From Rickettsia typhi (GTDB lineage: Bacteria > Pseudomonadota > Alphaproteobacteria > Rickettsiales > UBA1997): a stretch of 64,000 bases of DNA. The translations under genes and the position numbers were made by a program. The notes beneath the pieces were generated by a model. That model worked only from the letters and a program-made list of their open reading frames with translations. It did no database searches and was not told the origin of the DNA. The stretch is taken from NCBI GenBank assembly GCA_945865905.1, contig CAMBFC010000006.1, forward strand, positions 42,455-106,454, in the 5' to 3' direction. This document shows positions 8,512-16,974 of the stretch, one piece after another. Each line of letters starts with the position of its first letter. Position 1 is the stretch's first letter.

Positions 8512-8990
8512 TATTTTTTAGCTTTATTCTTATCAACAAACATAGCAGAAAACTCTGCTTCTGCAACCTTTTGACCAGCAACCATCGCCACTCCAGCCAT
8601 CTTCCAAACACTAGAACGACCTTGAATAGTTGTAATATGCAATTCTAAAACATCGCCCGGAATCACTGGTTTTCTAAATTTAACTTTATCAATTCCCATA
8701 AAATACACCAATTTATCTTCGTTATTTTTTTCAGCTGAAGAATTCATGATCATAATTGCTGCACTTTGTGCCATAGCCTCAACAATCAGAACTCCCGGCA
8801 TAATTGGACGATCAGGAAAATGCCCTGTAAAATGCGGCTCGTTAAAAGTAACATTTTTAAAACCAATCGCCTGTTTAAAAGGTTCTAAAATAGTAACTTT
8901 ATCAATTAATAAAAATGGATAACGATGCGGCAAATCTTTAATAATTTGCTCGATGCCAATTTCAATTTTTGTAGGTTTTTCGTCTGTCAT
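8511..8990 (-). CDS. fabZ: 3-hydroxyacyl-ACP dehydratase FabZ
   Basis: Dehydrates beta-hydroxyacyl-ACP in fatty acid elongation. The 159 residues have the hot-dog fold signatures: LPHRYPFLLIDKV near 20-32 and HFTGHFPDRPIMPGVLIVEAMAQ, with catalytic H57 and E71. The fabZ-lpxA order is conserved in many Proteobacteria because both enzymes draw on the 3-hydroxyacyl-ACP pool. First gene of the fabZ-lpxA-dnaQ run; the ATG at 8990 is preceded by an A/T-only stretch. Confidence 0.96.
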   Translation of the reverse strand: MTDEKPTKIEIGIEQIIKDLPHRYPFLLIDKVTILEPFKQAIGFKNVTFNEPHFTGHFPDRPIMPGVLIVEAMAQSAAIMIMNSSAEKNNEDKLVYFMGIDKVKFRKPVIPGDVLELHITTIQGRSSVWKMAGVAMVAGQKVAEAEFSAMFVDKNKAKK

Positions 8991-9068
8991 TTTGTTTTAT
9001 TTTTTAAGTAACAACTGCCCATAAGATTATTTTCGATTACAAAAAATGCAAGTATAGTAAAATTTTTC

Positions 9069-9098
9069 TTGATTCAAAAGGCCTTAGCGGCTTACAAT
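9069..9098 (+). promoter_or_regulatory. Candidate sigma70 promoter of ilvBH
   Basis: TTGATT at 9069-9074 and TACAAT at 9093-9098, with an 18-base spacer, lie 24 bases before the ilvB ATG. A small dyad AAGGCC/GGCCTT (9078-9083 and 9099-9104) overlaps the -10 box. A second TATAGT-like box occurs at about 9054. No leader peptide or branched-chain codon run is seen, so classical ilv attenuation is not supported. Confidence 0.35.
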
Positions 9099-9121
9099 GG
9101 CCTTCCTTAATTTTTTTTAAA

Positions 9122-10894
9122 ATGACAAATAACAAACTTGATCAAAAATTTAGCGGCGCAGAAATAATCCTCAAAGCCTTTGTCAATGAAGGTGTAGACA
9201 CTATTTTTGGCTATCCTGGTGGCGCAATTTTGCCATTTTATGATGCGCTTTTTATGCAAAATGAAATTCGCCACATTTTAACGCGCCATGAACAAGCGGC
9301 CGCTCATGCTGCCGAAGGTTATGCGCGTTCTACTGGCAAAGTCGGCGTAATAACCGTTACCTCTGGCCCTGGAGCAACTAATGCCATCACCGGCCTTACA
9401 GATGCCTATCTCGATTCGATTCCTTTAGTTTGTATTTCTGGTCAAGTTGCTACTGGCTTAATTGGTACTGATGGCTTTCAGGAGGCTGATATTACTGGTC
9501 TCACGCGCTCTTGCACTAAACATAATTATCTAGTCAAAGATGTCAAAGATTTGGCTTATATTATTCATGAGGCCTTTCATATAGCGCGCTCTGGTCGCCC
9601 TGGTCCAGTTTTAATTGATATTCCTAAAGATGTTCAAAATAATAAAACCACTTATCATGGCAAAATGAAGATTGAGCGTAAATCTTTTCAAACTAAGCCT
9701 TATAATAATCCTATTCCTCACGATCAAATCGTTGCGGCTGTTGATTTGATGATCACTGCAAAAAAGCCAATTTTCTATACTGGTGGCGGCATTATTAACT
9801 CTGGTGAAAAAGCTAGCGAGCTTTTAACTGAGCTAGTTCGCGCCACAGGATACCCTATCACCAACACGCTGATGGGCCTCGGTGGCTTTCCCGCTTCTGA
9901 TCCGCATTTTATCGGAATGCTAGGAATGCACGGCACATATGAAGCCAACATGGCAATGCATGATTGTGATGTAATGATAAATATCGGCGCGCGCTTTGAT
10001 GATCGCGTTACGGGACGAGTCAATGCATTTTCGCCAAACTCAAAAAAAATCCATGTTGATATAGATGAAACCTCAATTGATAAAATTATTCGCGTTGATG
10101 TTTCGATCACCTCTGATGCCTCGCAAGCCTTGCAATTATTGCTTGCAGAATGGAAATCGCGCCAATTAAAATCACGCCAAAAAGATATTTCACCTTGGTG
10201 GGATCAAATTAAAAAATGGCAAAAAATTGATTCACTCTCTTATGAAAAAAGTGATGTTAAAATCAAGCCAGAATATGCTTTGCAGGTTTTAAACAAGCTC
10301 ACACAAAAGCAACAACCATTTGTTTCAACCGATGTGGGGCAGCACCAAATGTGGGCCGCGCAATATATTCAGTTTGATAGCCCAAAAAAATGGCTTACTT
10401 CTGGTGGCCTTGGAACCATGGGATACGGCGTTCCAGCGGTCATTGGTGCACAAATTGCTAATCCTGATGCGCTAGCAATTTGTATCAGCGGCGACGCTTC
10501 TTTCATGATGAATATGCAAGAATTGGCAACGATCACGCAATATAAATTGCCAGTTAAAATTGTTATCCTCAATAACCGCTACATGGGCATGGTGCGCCAG
10601 TGGCAAGAGCTCATCTATGATAAGCGCGAAAGTCAAACTTATATGGAATCTTTGCCTGATTTTGTTAAACTAGCTGAAAGCTTTGGTATCAAAGGAATGC
10701 GCTGCGAAAATCCAAAAGATATTGAGGCACAATTTAAAGAAATGCTTGCACATCCGGGGCCGGCGCTGTTTGATTGCATGGTTGATAAGGCAGAAAATGT
10801 CTTCCCAATGATCCCTGCAGGCGCCGCACATAACGAAATTTTACTTGGCAAACAAGCGAGTTTATATGTGCAAAAAGATATGAACGCGGTTTAA
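9122..10894 (+). CDS. ilvB: Acetolactate synthase large (catalytic) subunit
   Basis: Thiamine-diphosphate enzyme that makes acetolactate or acetohydroxybutyrate at the start of valine, leucine and isoleucine synthesis. The 590 residues have the N-terminal domain with catalytic E57 (RHEQAAAHAAEGYAR), the central FAD-binding domain, and the C-terminal ThDP-binding motif GDASFMMNMQEL...NNRYMGMVRQWQEL. The length is normal for the family. The regulatory subunit ilvH follows 7 bases downstream. With ilvE and leuD elsewhere in the window it indicates branched-chain amino acid synthesis. Confidence 0.96.
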   Translation: MTNNKLDQKFSGAEIILKAFVNEGVDTIFGYPGGAILPFYDALFMQNEIRHILTRHEQAAAHAAEGYARSTGKVGVITVTSGPGATNAITGLTDAYLDSIPLVCISGQVATGLIGTDGFQEADITGLTRSCTKHNYLVKDVKDLAYIIHEAFHIARSGRPGPVLIDIPKDVQNNKTTYHGKMKIERKSFQTKPYNNPIPHDQIVAAVDLMITAKKPIFYTGGGIINSGEKASELLTELVRATGYPITNTLMGLGGFPASDPHFIGMLGMHGTYEANMAMHDCDVMINIGARFDDRVTGRVNAFSPNSKKIHVDIDETSIDKIIRVDVSITSDASQALQLLLAEWKSRQLKSRQKDISPWWDQIKKWQKIDSLSYEKSDVKIKPEYALQVLNKLTQKQQPFVSTDVGQHQMWAAQYIQFDSPKKWLTSGGLGTMGYGVPAVIGAQIANPDALAICISGDASFMMNMQELATITQYKLPVKIVILNNRYMGMVRQWQELIYDKRESQTYMESLPDFVKLAESFGIKGMRCENPKDIEAQFKEMLAHPGPALFDCMVDKAENVFPMIPAGAAHNEILLGKQASLYVQKDMNAV

Positions 10895-10901
10895 AAAATT
10901 T

Positions 10902-11426
10902 ATGACTGATACAATAAAAAAACATGTAATCGCTATTTTGGTTGATAATGAGTTTGGTGCATTGGCACGCATTGTTGAGCTCTTCTCAGCACGCGGCTGC
11001 AACATTGAATCACTAAATGTAGCGCCAGTTAGCACCGATAAAAAACTCTCGCGCATCACCGTAACAAGCTATACCAACAGCAAAACCGCCGATCTAATCT
11101 GCAAATTATTAGTAAGAATCGTCTCAGTTTATCGCGCCATGGAACTTACCAAAGAGCGCGGCTATATTGAGCGCGAGCTTGCTTTAGTCAAAGTGATTGG
11201 TGATGAAACTAAGCGTGAAGAAGCAATAAAAATTGTCGATAAATATCGCACTCATATCGTTGATATCACTGGTGATTCTGTAGTTTTTGAAATTATCGGA
11301 ACATCAGAAATGATTGATGAGGTTTTAGAAAAACTTTCTGTTCTTGGGCTCGATGGAGTATCGCGAACAGGCGTTGTTGCTGGCTTTAAGGGCGATAAAA
11401 AGCTCAATAACCTAGAAAACAACTAA
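10902..11426 (+). CDS. ilvH: Acetolactate synthase small (regulatory) subunit
   Basis: Regulatory partner of IlvB, usually mediating valine feedback. The 174 residues contain the N-terminal ACT domain (IAILVDNEFGALARIVELFSARGCNIESLNVAPV) and the conserved C-terminal domain with the VSRTGVVAG ending typical of IlvH/IlvN long forms. It follows ilvB by 7 bases and is certainly co-transcribed with it. There is no visible Shine-Dalgarno sequence; translation may be coupled to ilvB termination. Confidence 0.95.
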   Translation: MTDTIKKHVIAILVDNEFGALARIVELFSARGCNIESLNVAPVSTDKKLSRITVTSYTNSKTADLICKLLVRIVSVYRAMELTKERGYIERELALVKVIGDETKREEAIKIVDKYRTHIVDITGDSVVFEIIGTSEMIDEVLEKLSVLGLDGVSRTGVVAGFKGDKKLNNLENN

Positions 11427-11498
11427 ATAGTTGATTTTTTAATTCAAAAAAACTAAAATCCCCCGCAGAAATGCTATTAACTACTAAATTATCTCTAT

Positions 11499-11693
11499 AT
11501 GGCTGGTAAACCTAAATCTTCGAAAGCTAAAAGAAGCTCTGTTCTATTCAAAATGGTTAGCGCTGCTGGCACTGGATTTTTCTATCTTGCGCGCCGCAAT
11601 CCTAAGCAAAAACAAGAAAAAATGGTGTTTTCTAAATATGATCCAATCGTTAGAAAACATGTTGAGTTCAAAGAACATAAAATGTCATCATAA
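11499..11693 (+). CDS. rpmG: 50S ribosomal protein L33
   Basis: Small ribosomal protein of 64 residues, a little longer than usual because of a basic N-terminal extension (MAGKPKSSKAKRS). It keeps the family core AGTGFFYLARRNPKQKQEKMVFSKYDPIVRKHVEFKEHK. It lacks the zinc-binding cysteine pairs, so it is the C-minus type. It stands alone between ilvH and glpX and is followed by a clear intrinsic terminator. Confidence 0.95.
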   Translation: MAGKPKSSKAKRSSVLFKMVSAAGTGFFYLARRNPKQKQEKMVFSKYDPIVRKHVEFKEHKMSS

Positions 11694-11740
11694 TTTATGG
11701 CCATTATAATCTTGGCCAATAAATTTTAGCTATTTACGAA

Positions 11741-11768
11741 AGTCGACGGAAATGTCGGCTTTTTTTTT
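11741..11768 (+). terminator. Intrinsic terminator after rpmG
   Basis: Stem AGTCGAC/GTCGGCT (11741-11747 with 11754-11760, one G-U pair) with a 6-base loop is followed by eight Ts (11761-11768). A second small stem TGGCC/GGCCA lies just after the rpmG stop codon. This is the cleanest intrinsic terminator on the plus strand of the window. Confidence 0.85.
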
Positions 11769-11787
11769 GAAAAAAAATTAATAATTT

Positions 11788-12741
11788 ATGAGCAAGCAAT
11801 CAATTTCGCATCTTTCATCTGATATTATCGCAACCGTTGAACAAGCTGCAATCGCTTGCTATGATTGGATTGGCAAAGGTGATAATATGGCGGCAGATGC
11901 GGCGGCAGTTAAATCTATGCGCTCTAGCCTCAATAAAATGAACATTGCTGGCACTATTGTGATTGGCGAAGGCGAACGCGATGAAGCGCCGATGCTTTAT
12001 ATTGGTGAAAAAGTTGGCATTAAAGGCGCAACACACAAGGTTGATATCGCCCTTGATCCACTTGAAGGAACAACGATTTGCGCCAATGCTGGCGAGTCTT
12101 CTCTGGCAGTAATAGCCTTTGCACAAAATGGTGGATTTTTGCATGCGCCCGATGTTTATATGGAAAAAATTGCAGTGGGAGCTGGCTTGCCTCTAGGCGT
12201 GGTTGATCTTGATAATTCTGTGAAGGTAAATTTAAGCAACATTGCTAAAGCAAAAAAATGCGCCATTTCTGATTTGGTGGTGATGGTTTTAGAGCGCGAT
12301 CGTCATAAAAAATTAATTGCGCAGATCCGCGAGGCTGGTGCTCGCATTCGCTTAATTGGTGATGGCGATGTTGCGGGAGTTATTGCTTGCACCTCTGCAG
12401 ATACAAGGGTTGACGCCTATATGGGAACTGGTGGCGCACCAGAAGGTGTACTGGCTGCAGCCGCTCTACGCGTGATTGGCGGGCAAATGATGGGTCGATT
12501 AATTTTTGGCGATAACAAAAAACAAATGGATCGCGCTAAAAAAATGGGGATTAAAGATTTAAATAAAAAATATAGCGCCGAACAAATGGCTAAGGGTGAT
12601 GTGATTTTTGCTTGCGCCGGTGTAACAGATGGCTACATGCTTAATGGGGTTTGCAAAAAAAATGGTAAAATTTTTGTTAACTCACTTTTGATGGATTCTC
12701 GCGGCAAAAAAGTTATCAAAACTTTGTCGGAATATTTATAA
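11788..12741 (+). CDS. glpX: Fructose-1,6-bisphosphatase class II
   Basis: Hydrolyses fructose-1,6-bisphosphate to fructose-6-phosphate in gluconeogenesis; some relatives also act on sedoheptulose-1,7-bisphosphate. The 317 residues match the GlpX family: GTIVIGEGERDEAPMLYIGE, the metal-binding DIALDPLEGTT, GDGDVAGVIA and MGTGGAPEGVLAAAAL are in order. Its presence suggests hexose synthesis for LPS and peptidoglycan. It begins 19 bases after the T-run of the rpmG terminator and is followed by a hairpin before dnaB. Confidence 0.95.
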   Translation: MSKQSISHLSSDIIATVEQAAIACYDWIGKGDNMAADAAAVKSMRSSLNKMNIAGTIVIGEGERDEAPMLYIGEKVGIKGATHKVDIALDPLEGTTICANAGESSLAVIAFAQNGGFLHAPDVYMEKIAVGAGLPLGVVDLDNSVKVNLSNIAKAKKCAISDLVVMVLERDRHKKLIAQIREAGARIRLIGDGDVAGVIACTSADTRVDAYMGTGGAPEGVLAAAALRVIGGQMMGRLIFGDNKKQMDRAKKMGIKDLNKKYSAEQMAKGDVIFACAGVTDGYMLNGVCKKNGKIFVNSLLMDSRGKKVIKTLSEYL

Positions 12742-12750
12742 AGATAATTC

Positions 12751-12814
12751 ACGGAAAAATTGTTATTTTATAATTTTTCATTTAATCTGATCTGATTAAA
12801 TAATTTCCGTTTTT
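12751..12814 (+). terminator. Nested hairpin ending in T-run between glpX and dnaB
   Basis: ACGGAAA at 12751 pairs with TTTCCGT at the far end, followed by a short T-run and then the dnaB ATG. Two inner stems sit inside it: AAAAATT/AATTTTT and the perfect ATTTAATC/GATTAAAT. It could terminate glpX transcripts or fold the dnaB leader. The GC content of the closing stem is low, so efficiency is uncertain. Confidence 0.5.
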
Positions 12815-12817
12815 AAA

Positions 12818-14272
12818 ATGTCCGATATAAACCAACAATTTCGTAAAGAATTATATAATCCAGAAGCCGAGCAAATCATCTTGGGCACGATTATTCTCAA
12901 TAATGAATATCTTAATCGCGTTAGTGAATTCCTGCTTCCAGAGCATTTCTATGAACCTGCGCATCAAAAAATTTACTCACAAATTTTACACAATATTGAG
13001 AAAGTAAATATCACTGCCAATCAAGTTACGCTGAAGCAATTTTTTGAAAGTGAAGAAACCCTTAAAGCCGCTGGTGGCGCGCTTTATCTTTCTACTTTGC
13101 TGGCCTCAGCTTCGATGATTGTTGATATTGCGCAATATGCGCGCTTGATTCACGATTTGGCTTTAAAGCGTGAATTGGTGATGATTGGCGAAGAAATTGT
13201 CAACAAGGCCTACAAAACAGATGATCGCACCAGTGCGGATGAGCAAATTGAAAGAGCTGAAACTAATTTATTTAGTCTTACAAATCATGGCAATGGTCGC
13301 AGTGATTTTCGCAATATATCTGTTTCTTTGACAGAAACTCTTGAAAAAACTACTATTGCGCGCAAGAGAGATAGCCATATTAGTGGCGTATCTACTGGCT
13401 TGGCAGATTTAGATCGCATGCTTGGAGGAATGCAAAATTCGGATTTAATTATTTTAGCAGGAAGACCTTCAATGGGAAAGACCGCCCTTGCAATCAACAT
13501 TGCCGTGAATGCGTGCAAATTTTTGAACAAAAATCTTGAGGGGAAAAATAAAAAAGCGGTGGGGTTTTTTTCACTAGAAATGTCTGCCGATCAGCTAGCA
13601 GCAAGGATTCTATCGATGGAATCAAGTATCAATGCAACAAAATTTCGCACAGGACAATTAAGCGATATGGAGTGGGAGGCAATAGCAGCCCGCTCTGCTG
13701 AGATTTCAAAATGGCCATTTTTTATTGATGATACTCCAGCACTTTCAATTGCAGCAATTCGCACACGCACGCGGCGCATGATTCGCAAGCATAATTTAGG
13801 TTTGGTTTTAGTTGATTATTTGCAATTAGTGAAGGCGGTTGATTCTCGTGGTAGTGCGGTTGAAAATCGTGTGCAAGAAATTTCGCAAATTACACAAGGA
13901 TTGAAGGCCTTGGCAAAAGAATTTAATATTCCTGTGATGGCGCTTTCGCAATTATCGCGGGCAGTTGAACAGCGAGAAGATAAGCGGCCGCAACTCTCTG
14001 ATTTGCGCGAATCAGGATCAATTGAACAAGATGCTGATGTGGTGGCGTTTATTTATCGCGAAAGCTATTATCATGAACGCAAACAACCTCCAGAAGCTGA
14101 TGTGGCGCAGTTTGAAGCGTGGAAAATTCGTATGCAAGAATTGCGTAATTTATCCGAGGTTATGATTGCTAAACAAAGAAATGGGCCAGTTGGCAATACA
14201 CATTTATTTTTTGATGCAGAGTTCACGCGCTTTGGCAATCTTGATATTCAACATCATAATAATTTTGATTAA
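12818..14272 (+). CDS. dnaB: Replicative DNA helicase
   Basis: Hexameric helicase that unwinds DNA at the replication fork. The 484 residues have the N-terminal primase-interacting domain (NPEAEQIILGTIILNNEYL), Walker A AGRPSMGKTALA near 213-224, the Walker B-like LVLVDYLQL, and the RecA-core motifs LSQLSRAVEQREDKRPQLSDLRESGSIEQDAD in order. No intein is present. It is followed closely by the Kir-like channel gene on the same strand. Confidence 0.96.
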   Translation: MSDINQQFRKELYNPEAEQIILGTIILNNEYLNRVSEFLLPEHFYEPAHQKIYSQILHNIEKVNITANQVTLKQFFESEETLKAAGGALYLSTLLASASMIVDIAQYARLIHDLALKRELVMIGEEIVNKAYKTDDRTSADEQIERAETNLFSLTNHGNGRSDFRNISVSLTETLEKTTIARKRDSHISGVSTGLADLDRMLGGMQNSDLIILAGRPSMGKTALAINIAVNACKFLNKNLEGKNKKAVGFFSLEMSADQLAARILSMESSINATKFRTGQLSDMEWEAIAARSAEISKWPFFIDDTPALSIAAIRTRTRRMIRKHNLGLVLVDYLQLVKAVDSRGSAVENRVQEISQITQGLKALAKEFNIPVMALSQLSRAVEQREDKRPQLSDLRESGSIEQDADVVAFIYRESYYHERKQPPEADVAQFEAWKIRMQELRNLSEVMIAKQRNGPVGNTHLFFDAEFTRFGNLDIQHHNNFD

Positions 14273-14279
14273 ATAATTA

Positions 14280-15188
14280 ATGATATCACATAAAAAGAAT
14301 CACAATCCCAAAGTTCACATATCTCGCTTAGTTCATCGCAATGATCATAAAACTAAAATTAAGCGCGAAGGTATCGGCAAAATTTCACGCAAAGATTTTT
14401 ATATAAATAGTATTGCCACATCTTGGTCTAAATTAATATTTTTTATCATTTTTTTATATATTACTCTTAACTGTTTTTTTGCCTCACTATATTTATTGCA
14501 AGATGGTAGCATTTCAAATGCTCGCGCCGGATCTTTTGTTGACTCTTTCTTTTTTAGCGTTCAAACATTGGCAACAATTGGCTATGGCGCAATGAGTCCG
14601 CAAACAATTTTTGCAAATATTTTAGTAACGATTGAGGCCTTTATAGGATTGCTTGGATTAGCACTTGCAACTGGTATTGTTTTTTCAAAATTATCTCGAC
14701 CTTCAACTCGCATTTTATTTGGACATAAAGCACTAATTTCTTCGCATAAAAATATCAATTGTTTTATGTTTCGACTAGGAAATTTGCGCAATAGCCCAAT
14801 TGCCGATCCAATAATTAAAGCTGTTTTTATTTGTGATGAAAAAACTGAAAATGGTTCAACCAGAAGAGCTTTTTATGATTTAAATCTTGTGCGCAATAAT
14901 GTGCCATTACTTACTCCAAGCTGGACTGCAAGGCATCATATTACAAAAAATAGCCCTTTGCATAACATCACAAAGGAAATTTTAGAAGAACTAAATATCG
15001 AAATTATAGTTTCGGTAACTGGTTTTGACGAAACTCTTTCACAAACAGTTCGTTCGCACCATTCATATATCGCCAAAGAAATCGCTTTTAATGGTAACTT
15101 TGTTGATATCATGAGTTGGGATAAAACTGGCGCTATAAATGTAGATTATAAACGCTTTCACGATATTGTTTATTCACAAAATAAGTAA
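14280..15188 (+). CDS. Inward-rectifier (KirBac-type) potassium channel
   Basis: Predicted tetrameric K+ channel of the inner membrane. The 302 residues have a first membrane helix at about 50-72, a pore helix and selectivity filter TIGYG near residue 100 (SVQTLATIGYGAMSPQT), a second helix at about 110-138, and a C-terminal IRK-type beta-sandwich (FGHKALISSHKNINCFMFRLGNLR, then LTPSWTARHHI). This is the KirBac plan, not a simple Ion_trans_2 channel. It lies between dnaB and tsaD and overlaps the tsaD start by one base, so it may share their transcript. Confidence 0.9.
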   Translation: MISHKKNHNPKVHISRLVHRNDHKTKIKREGIGKISRKDFYINSIATSWSKLIFFIIFLYITLNCFFASLYLLQDGSISNARAGSFVDSFFFSVQTLATIGYGAMSPQTIFANILVTIEAFIGLLGLALATGIVFSKLSRPSTRILFGHKALISSHKNINCFMFRLGNLRNSPIADPIIKAVFICDEKTENGSTRRAFYDLNLVRNNVPLLTPSWTARHHITKNSPLHNITKEILEELNIEIIVSVTGFDETLSQTVRSHHSYIAKEIAFNGNFVDIMSWDKTGAINVDYKRFHDIVYSQNK

Positions 15189-16321
15189 TGAAAATTCTTG
15201 GAATCGAAACATCTTGCGACGAAACTGCTGTTGCGATTGTTGATGATCAAAAAAATATTTTAGCGCAGGTTATAAATTCACAAATTAAGTTGCATGAAAA
15301 ATATGGCGGCGTAGTGCCAGAGCTTGCTGCGCGAGCTCATATTGAAGTTTTAGATTGCTTAATTATCGAAGTTTTGCAACAAGCAAATTTAAAATTGAAC
15401 GACTTAGATGCAATAGCAGCAACAGCTGGACCTGGTTTAATTGGCGGCGTAATTGTTGGCTTGATGACAGGAAAAACCCTTGCTTCAGTTTTACAAAAAC
15501 CTTTTATTGCAGTAAATCACCTAGAGGCGCACGCTTTAACGGCACGCTTGGTGCAAGATGTTGAGTTTCCTTATTTGCTACTACTGCTTTCTGGTGGACA
15601 TTGTCAAATTTTACTGGCACAAGGCGTTGGCCAATATAAAAAACTTGGCGAGACCATTGATGACGCCCTTGGTGAAGCCTTTGATAAAGTAGCACAAATG
15701 CTTGGATTGCCCTACCCTGGAGGCCCTGCAGTTGAAAAACTTGCACTTAGTGGCGATCAAAATAAATTTAAATTTCCACAACCTTTGATTGATTCTGATT
15801 TTGAAAAAAAACATCTTTTTGATTTTTCATTTTCAGGATTAAAAACAGCAGTGCGCCGACAAGTTGAAAAATTATCTGGCGCAGAATTTTCTCACACAAT
15901 ATCACATACAAAATTATCGAATCAAGAAAAGGCAGATATTTGCGCTTCATTTCAAAAAACAGTAGTGGCAATTATTTTAAATCGTCTAGAAAATATTTTT
16001 TATTATAAATTAGCAAAAATTTCTGATATGACTCAAGGCCTTGTGAAGCAAGACTTGTTACACAATAAAAATTCTGTGAATAAAATTGTAATTTGTGGTG
16101 GAGTAGCAGCAAATCGTTATATTTTTTCTCAATTGGATGAATGGGCGCAAAATAATTCTCTAAAAATTATCACACCACCATTAGCTTTATGCACTGATAA
16201 TGCAGCAATGATAGCTTGGGCTGGAGTTGAAAAAATGAAACTAGGATTAACCGATAGTTTAGATTTTAAGCCGCGAGCACGCTGGGAAATAAGCGAATAT
16301 AGCGAAAAAACTTTGATCTAA
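15188..16321 (+). CDS. tsaD: tRNA N6-threonylcarbamoyladenosine transferase TsaD
   Basis: Transfers threonylcarbamoyl to A37 of ANN-decoding tRNAs. The 377 residues start with the family signature MKILGIETSCDETAVAIVDD and include the metal-binding HLEAHALTARL, LLLSGGHCQI and GEAFDKVAQMLGLPYPGGP. CGGVAANRYI and the final CTDNAAMIAWAG motifs are also present. It is slightly longer than usual owing to an insertion around residues 275-295 (KISDMTQGLVKQDLLHNKNS). An lptM-like lipoprotein gene follows. Confidence 0.96.
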   Translation: MKILGIETSCDETAVAIVDDQKNILAQVINSQIKLHEKYGGVVPELAARAHIEVLDCLIIEVLQQANLKLNDLDAIAATAGPGLIGGVIVGLMTGKTLASVLQKPFIAVNHLEAHALTARLVQDVEFPYLLLLLSGGHCQILLAQGVGQYKKLGETIDDALGEAFDKVAQMLGLPYPGGPAVEKLALSGDQNKFKFPQPLIDSDFEKKHLFDFSFSGLKTAVRRQVEKLSGAEFSHTISHTKLSNQEKADICASFQKTVVAIILNRLENIFYYKLAKISDMTQGLVKQDLLHNKNSVNKIVICGGVAANRYIFSQLDEWAQNNSLKIITPPLALCTDNAAMIAWAGVEKMKLGLTDSLDFKPRARWEISEYSEKTLI

Positions 16322-16344
16322 TAAACTAACCTTTAAAATTTTTT

Positions 16345-16665
16345 ATGACAAAAATATCAAAAATATTATTTTCAATTTTTTGCCTTAGCGCAATTGTTTC
16401 TTGTGGAAAAAAAAGTGGATTAATTTTGCCCGAAAAAGATGAAAATTTAAGAATTAAAAGATATCAAAAAATCAACGAGGGCTATGGAATCAATGATTCT
16501 GACAAAGATTTTAAATATTATTATGATAGAGATCAGTCTAAAAAAATAGAAAAATCTGAAAAAAAAACTGACTCAAAACTTTCAGATAATTCAAAATTTC
16601 CGAAAAAAGCTGCGGAGAAAAAAGCTAGCGAGCAAGATGGAAAAGGAAATAATCAGCAACAATAG
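16345..16665 (+). CDS. Small LptM-like lipoprotein
   Basis: A 106-residue protein with a lipoprotein signal peptide (ISKILFSIFCLSAIVSC, Cys at about 21) followed by GKKSGLILPEKDE. This resembles the C-G-x-K-x-x-L-x-x-P start of LptM/YifL, the small lipoprotein that helps mature the LPS translocon. The remainder is charged and low in complexity (Lys, Glu, Asp, Ser, Gln). LptM genes often sit beside lysA or dapF, and dapF is close by here. Its last 75 bases overlap ccmH on the other strand. Confidence 0.65.
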   Translation: MTKISKILFSIFCLSAIVSCGKKSGLILPEKDENLRIKRYQKINEGYGINDSDKDFKYYYDRDQSKKIEKSEKKTDSKLSDNSKFPKKAAEKKASEQDGKGNNQQQ

Positions 16666-16974
16666 TGTTATATTTTTTTGACTTGAAAGCAAAACATCAT
16701 CACCAAATTCTTTCACTAATTCAGTGCGCACCTCTTGATCACTTTTTCCTTCGGAGATTTTTTGACGAATTAATTTGCGCATTTCAGAGGAAAATTCGGT
16801 ATTTGAGCTTTCGATTGATTGACCACTACAAACTAAGCATTTTACTTCGAGAAATAATTGCATGGCGCGTTGTTCTTGCGCTAGATCTTGCAATCTTGCC
16901 TCGGGTGATAATGCTTGAGCATTAATAGATAAAAAAATAATTATCGCAAAAAATATTTTACAAAAAATTTTCAT
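16591..16974 (-). CDS. ccmH: Cytochrome c maturation protein CcmH
   Basis: Membrane-anchored thiol oxidoreductase that reduces or presents apocytochrome c for haem attachment. The preferred start is the ATG at 16974 (MKIFCKIFFAIIIFLSINAQA, a good signal sequence); an earlier in-frame ATG at 17007 adds 11 residues. The CcmH core is clear: VKCLVCSGQSIESSN, with the redox pair CxxC, then RKLIRQKISEGKSDQEVRTELVKEFGD and a C-terminal membrane helix. The start overlaps the dapF end and the 3' end overlaps the lptM-like gene antisense by 75 bases. No other ccm genes are in the window. Confidence 0.9.
   Translation of the reverse strand: MKIFCKIFFAIIIFLSINAQALSPEARLQDLAQEQRAMQLFLEVKCLVCSGQSIESSNTEFSSEMRKLIRQKISEGKSDQEVRTELVKEFGDDVLLSSQKNITLLLLIISFSILLASFFLRSFFRKF

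Noticed and set aside
9070..9121. A leader-peptide attenuator before ilvB.
   Set aside because: No short open frame with repeated Ile, Val or Leu codons and no alternative terminator hairpins were found.
16665..16925. Plus-strand open frame opposite ccmH.
   Set aside because: It is the antisense of a clearly coding ccmH and has no family resemblance.
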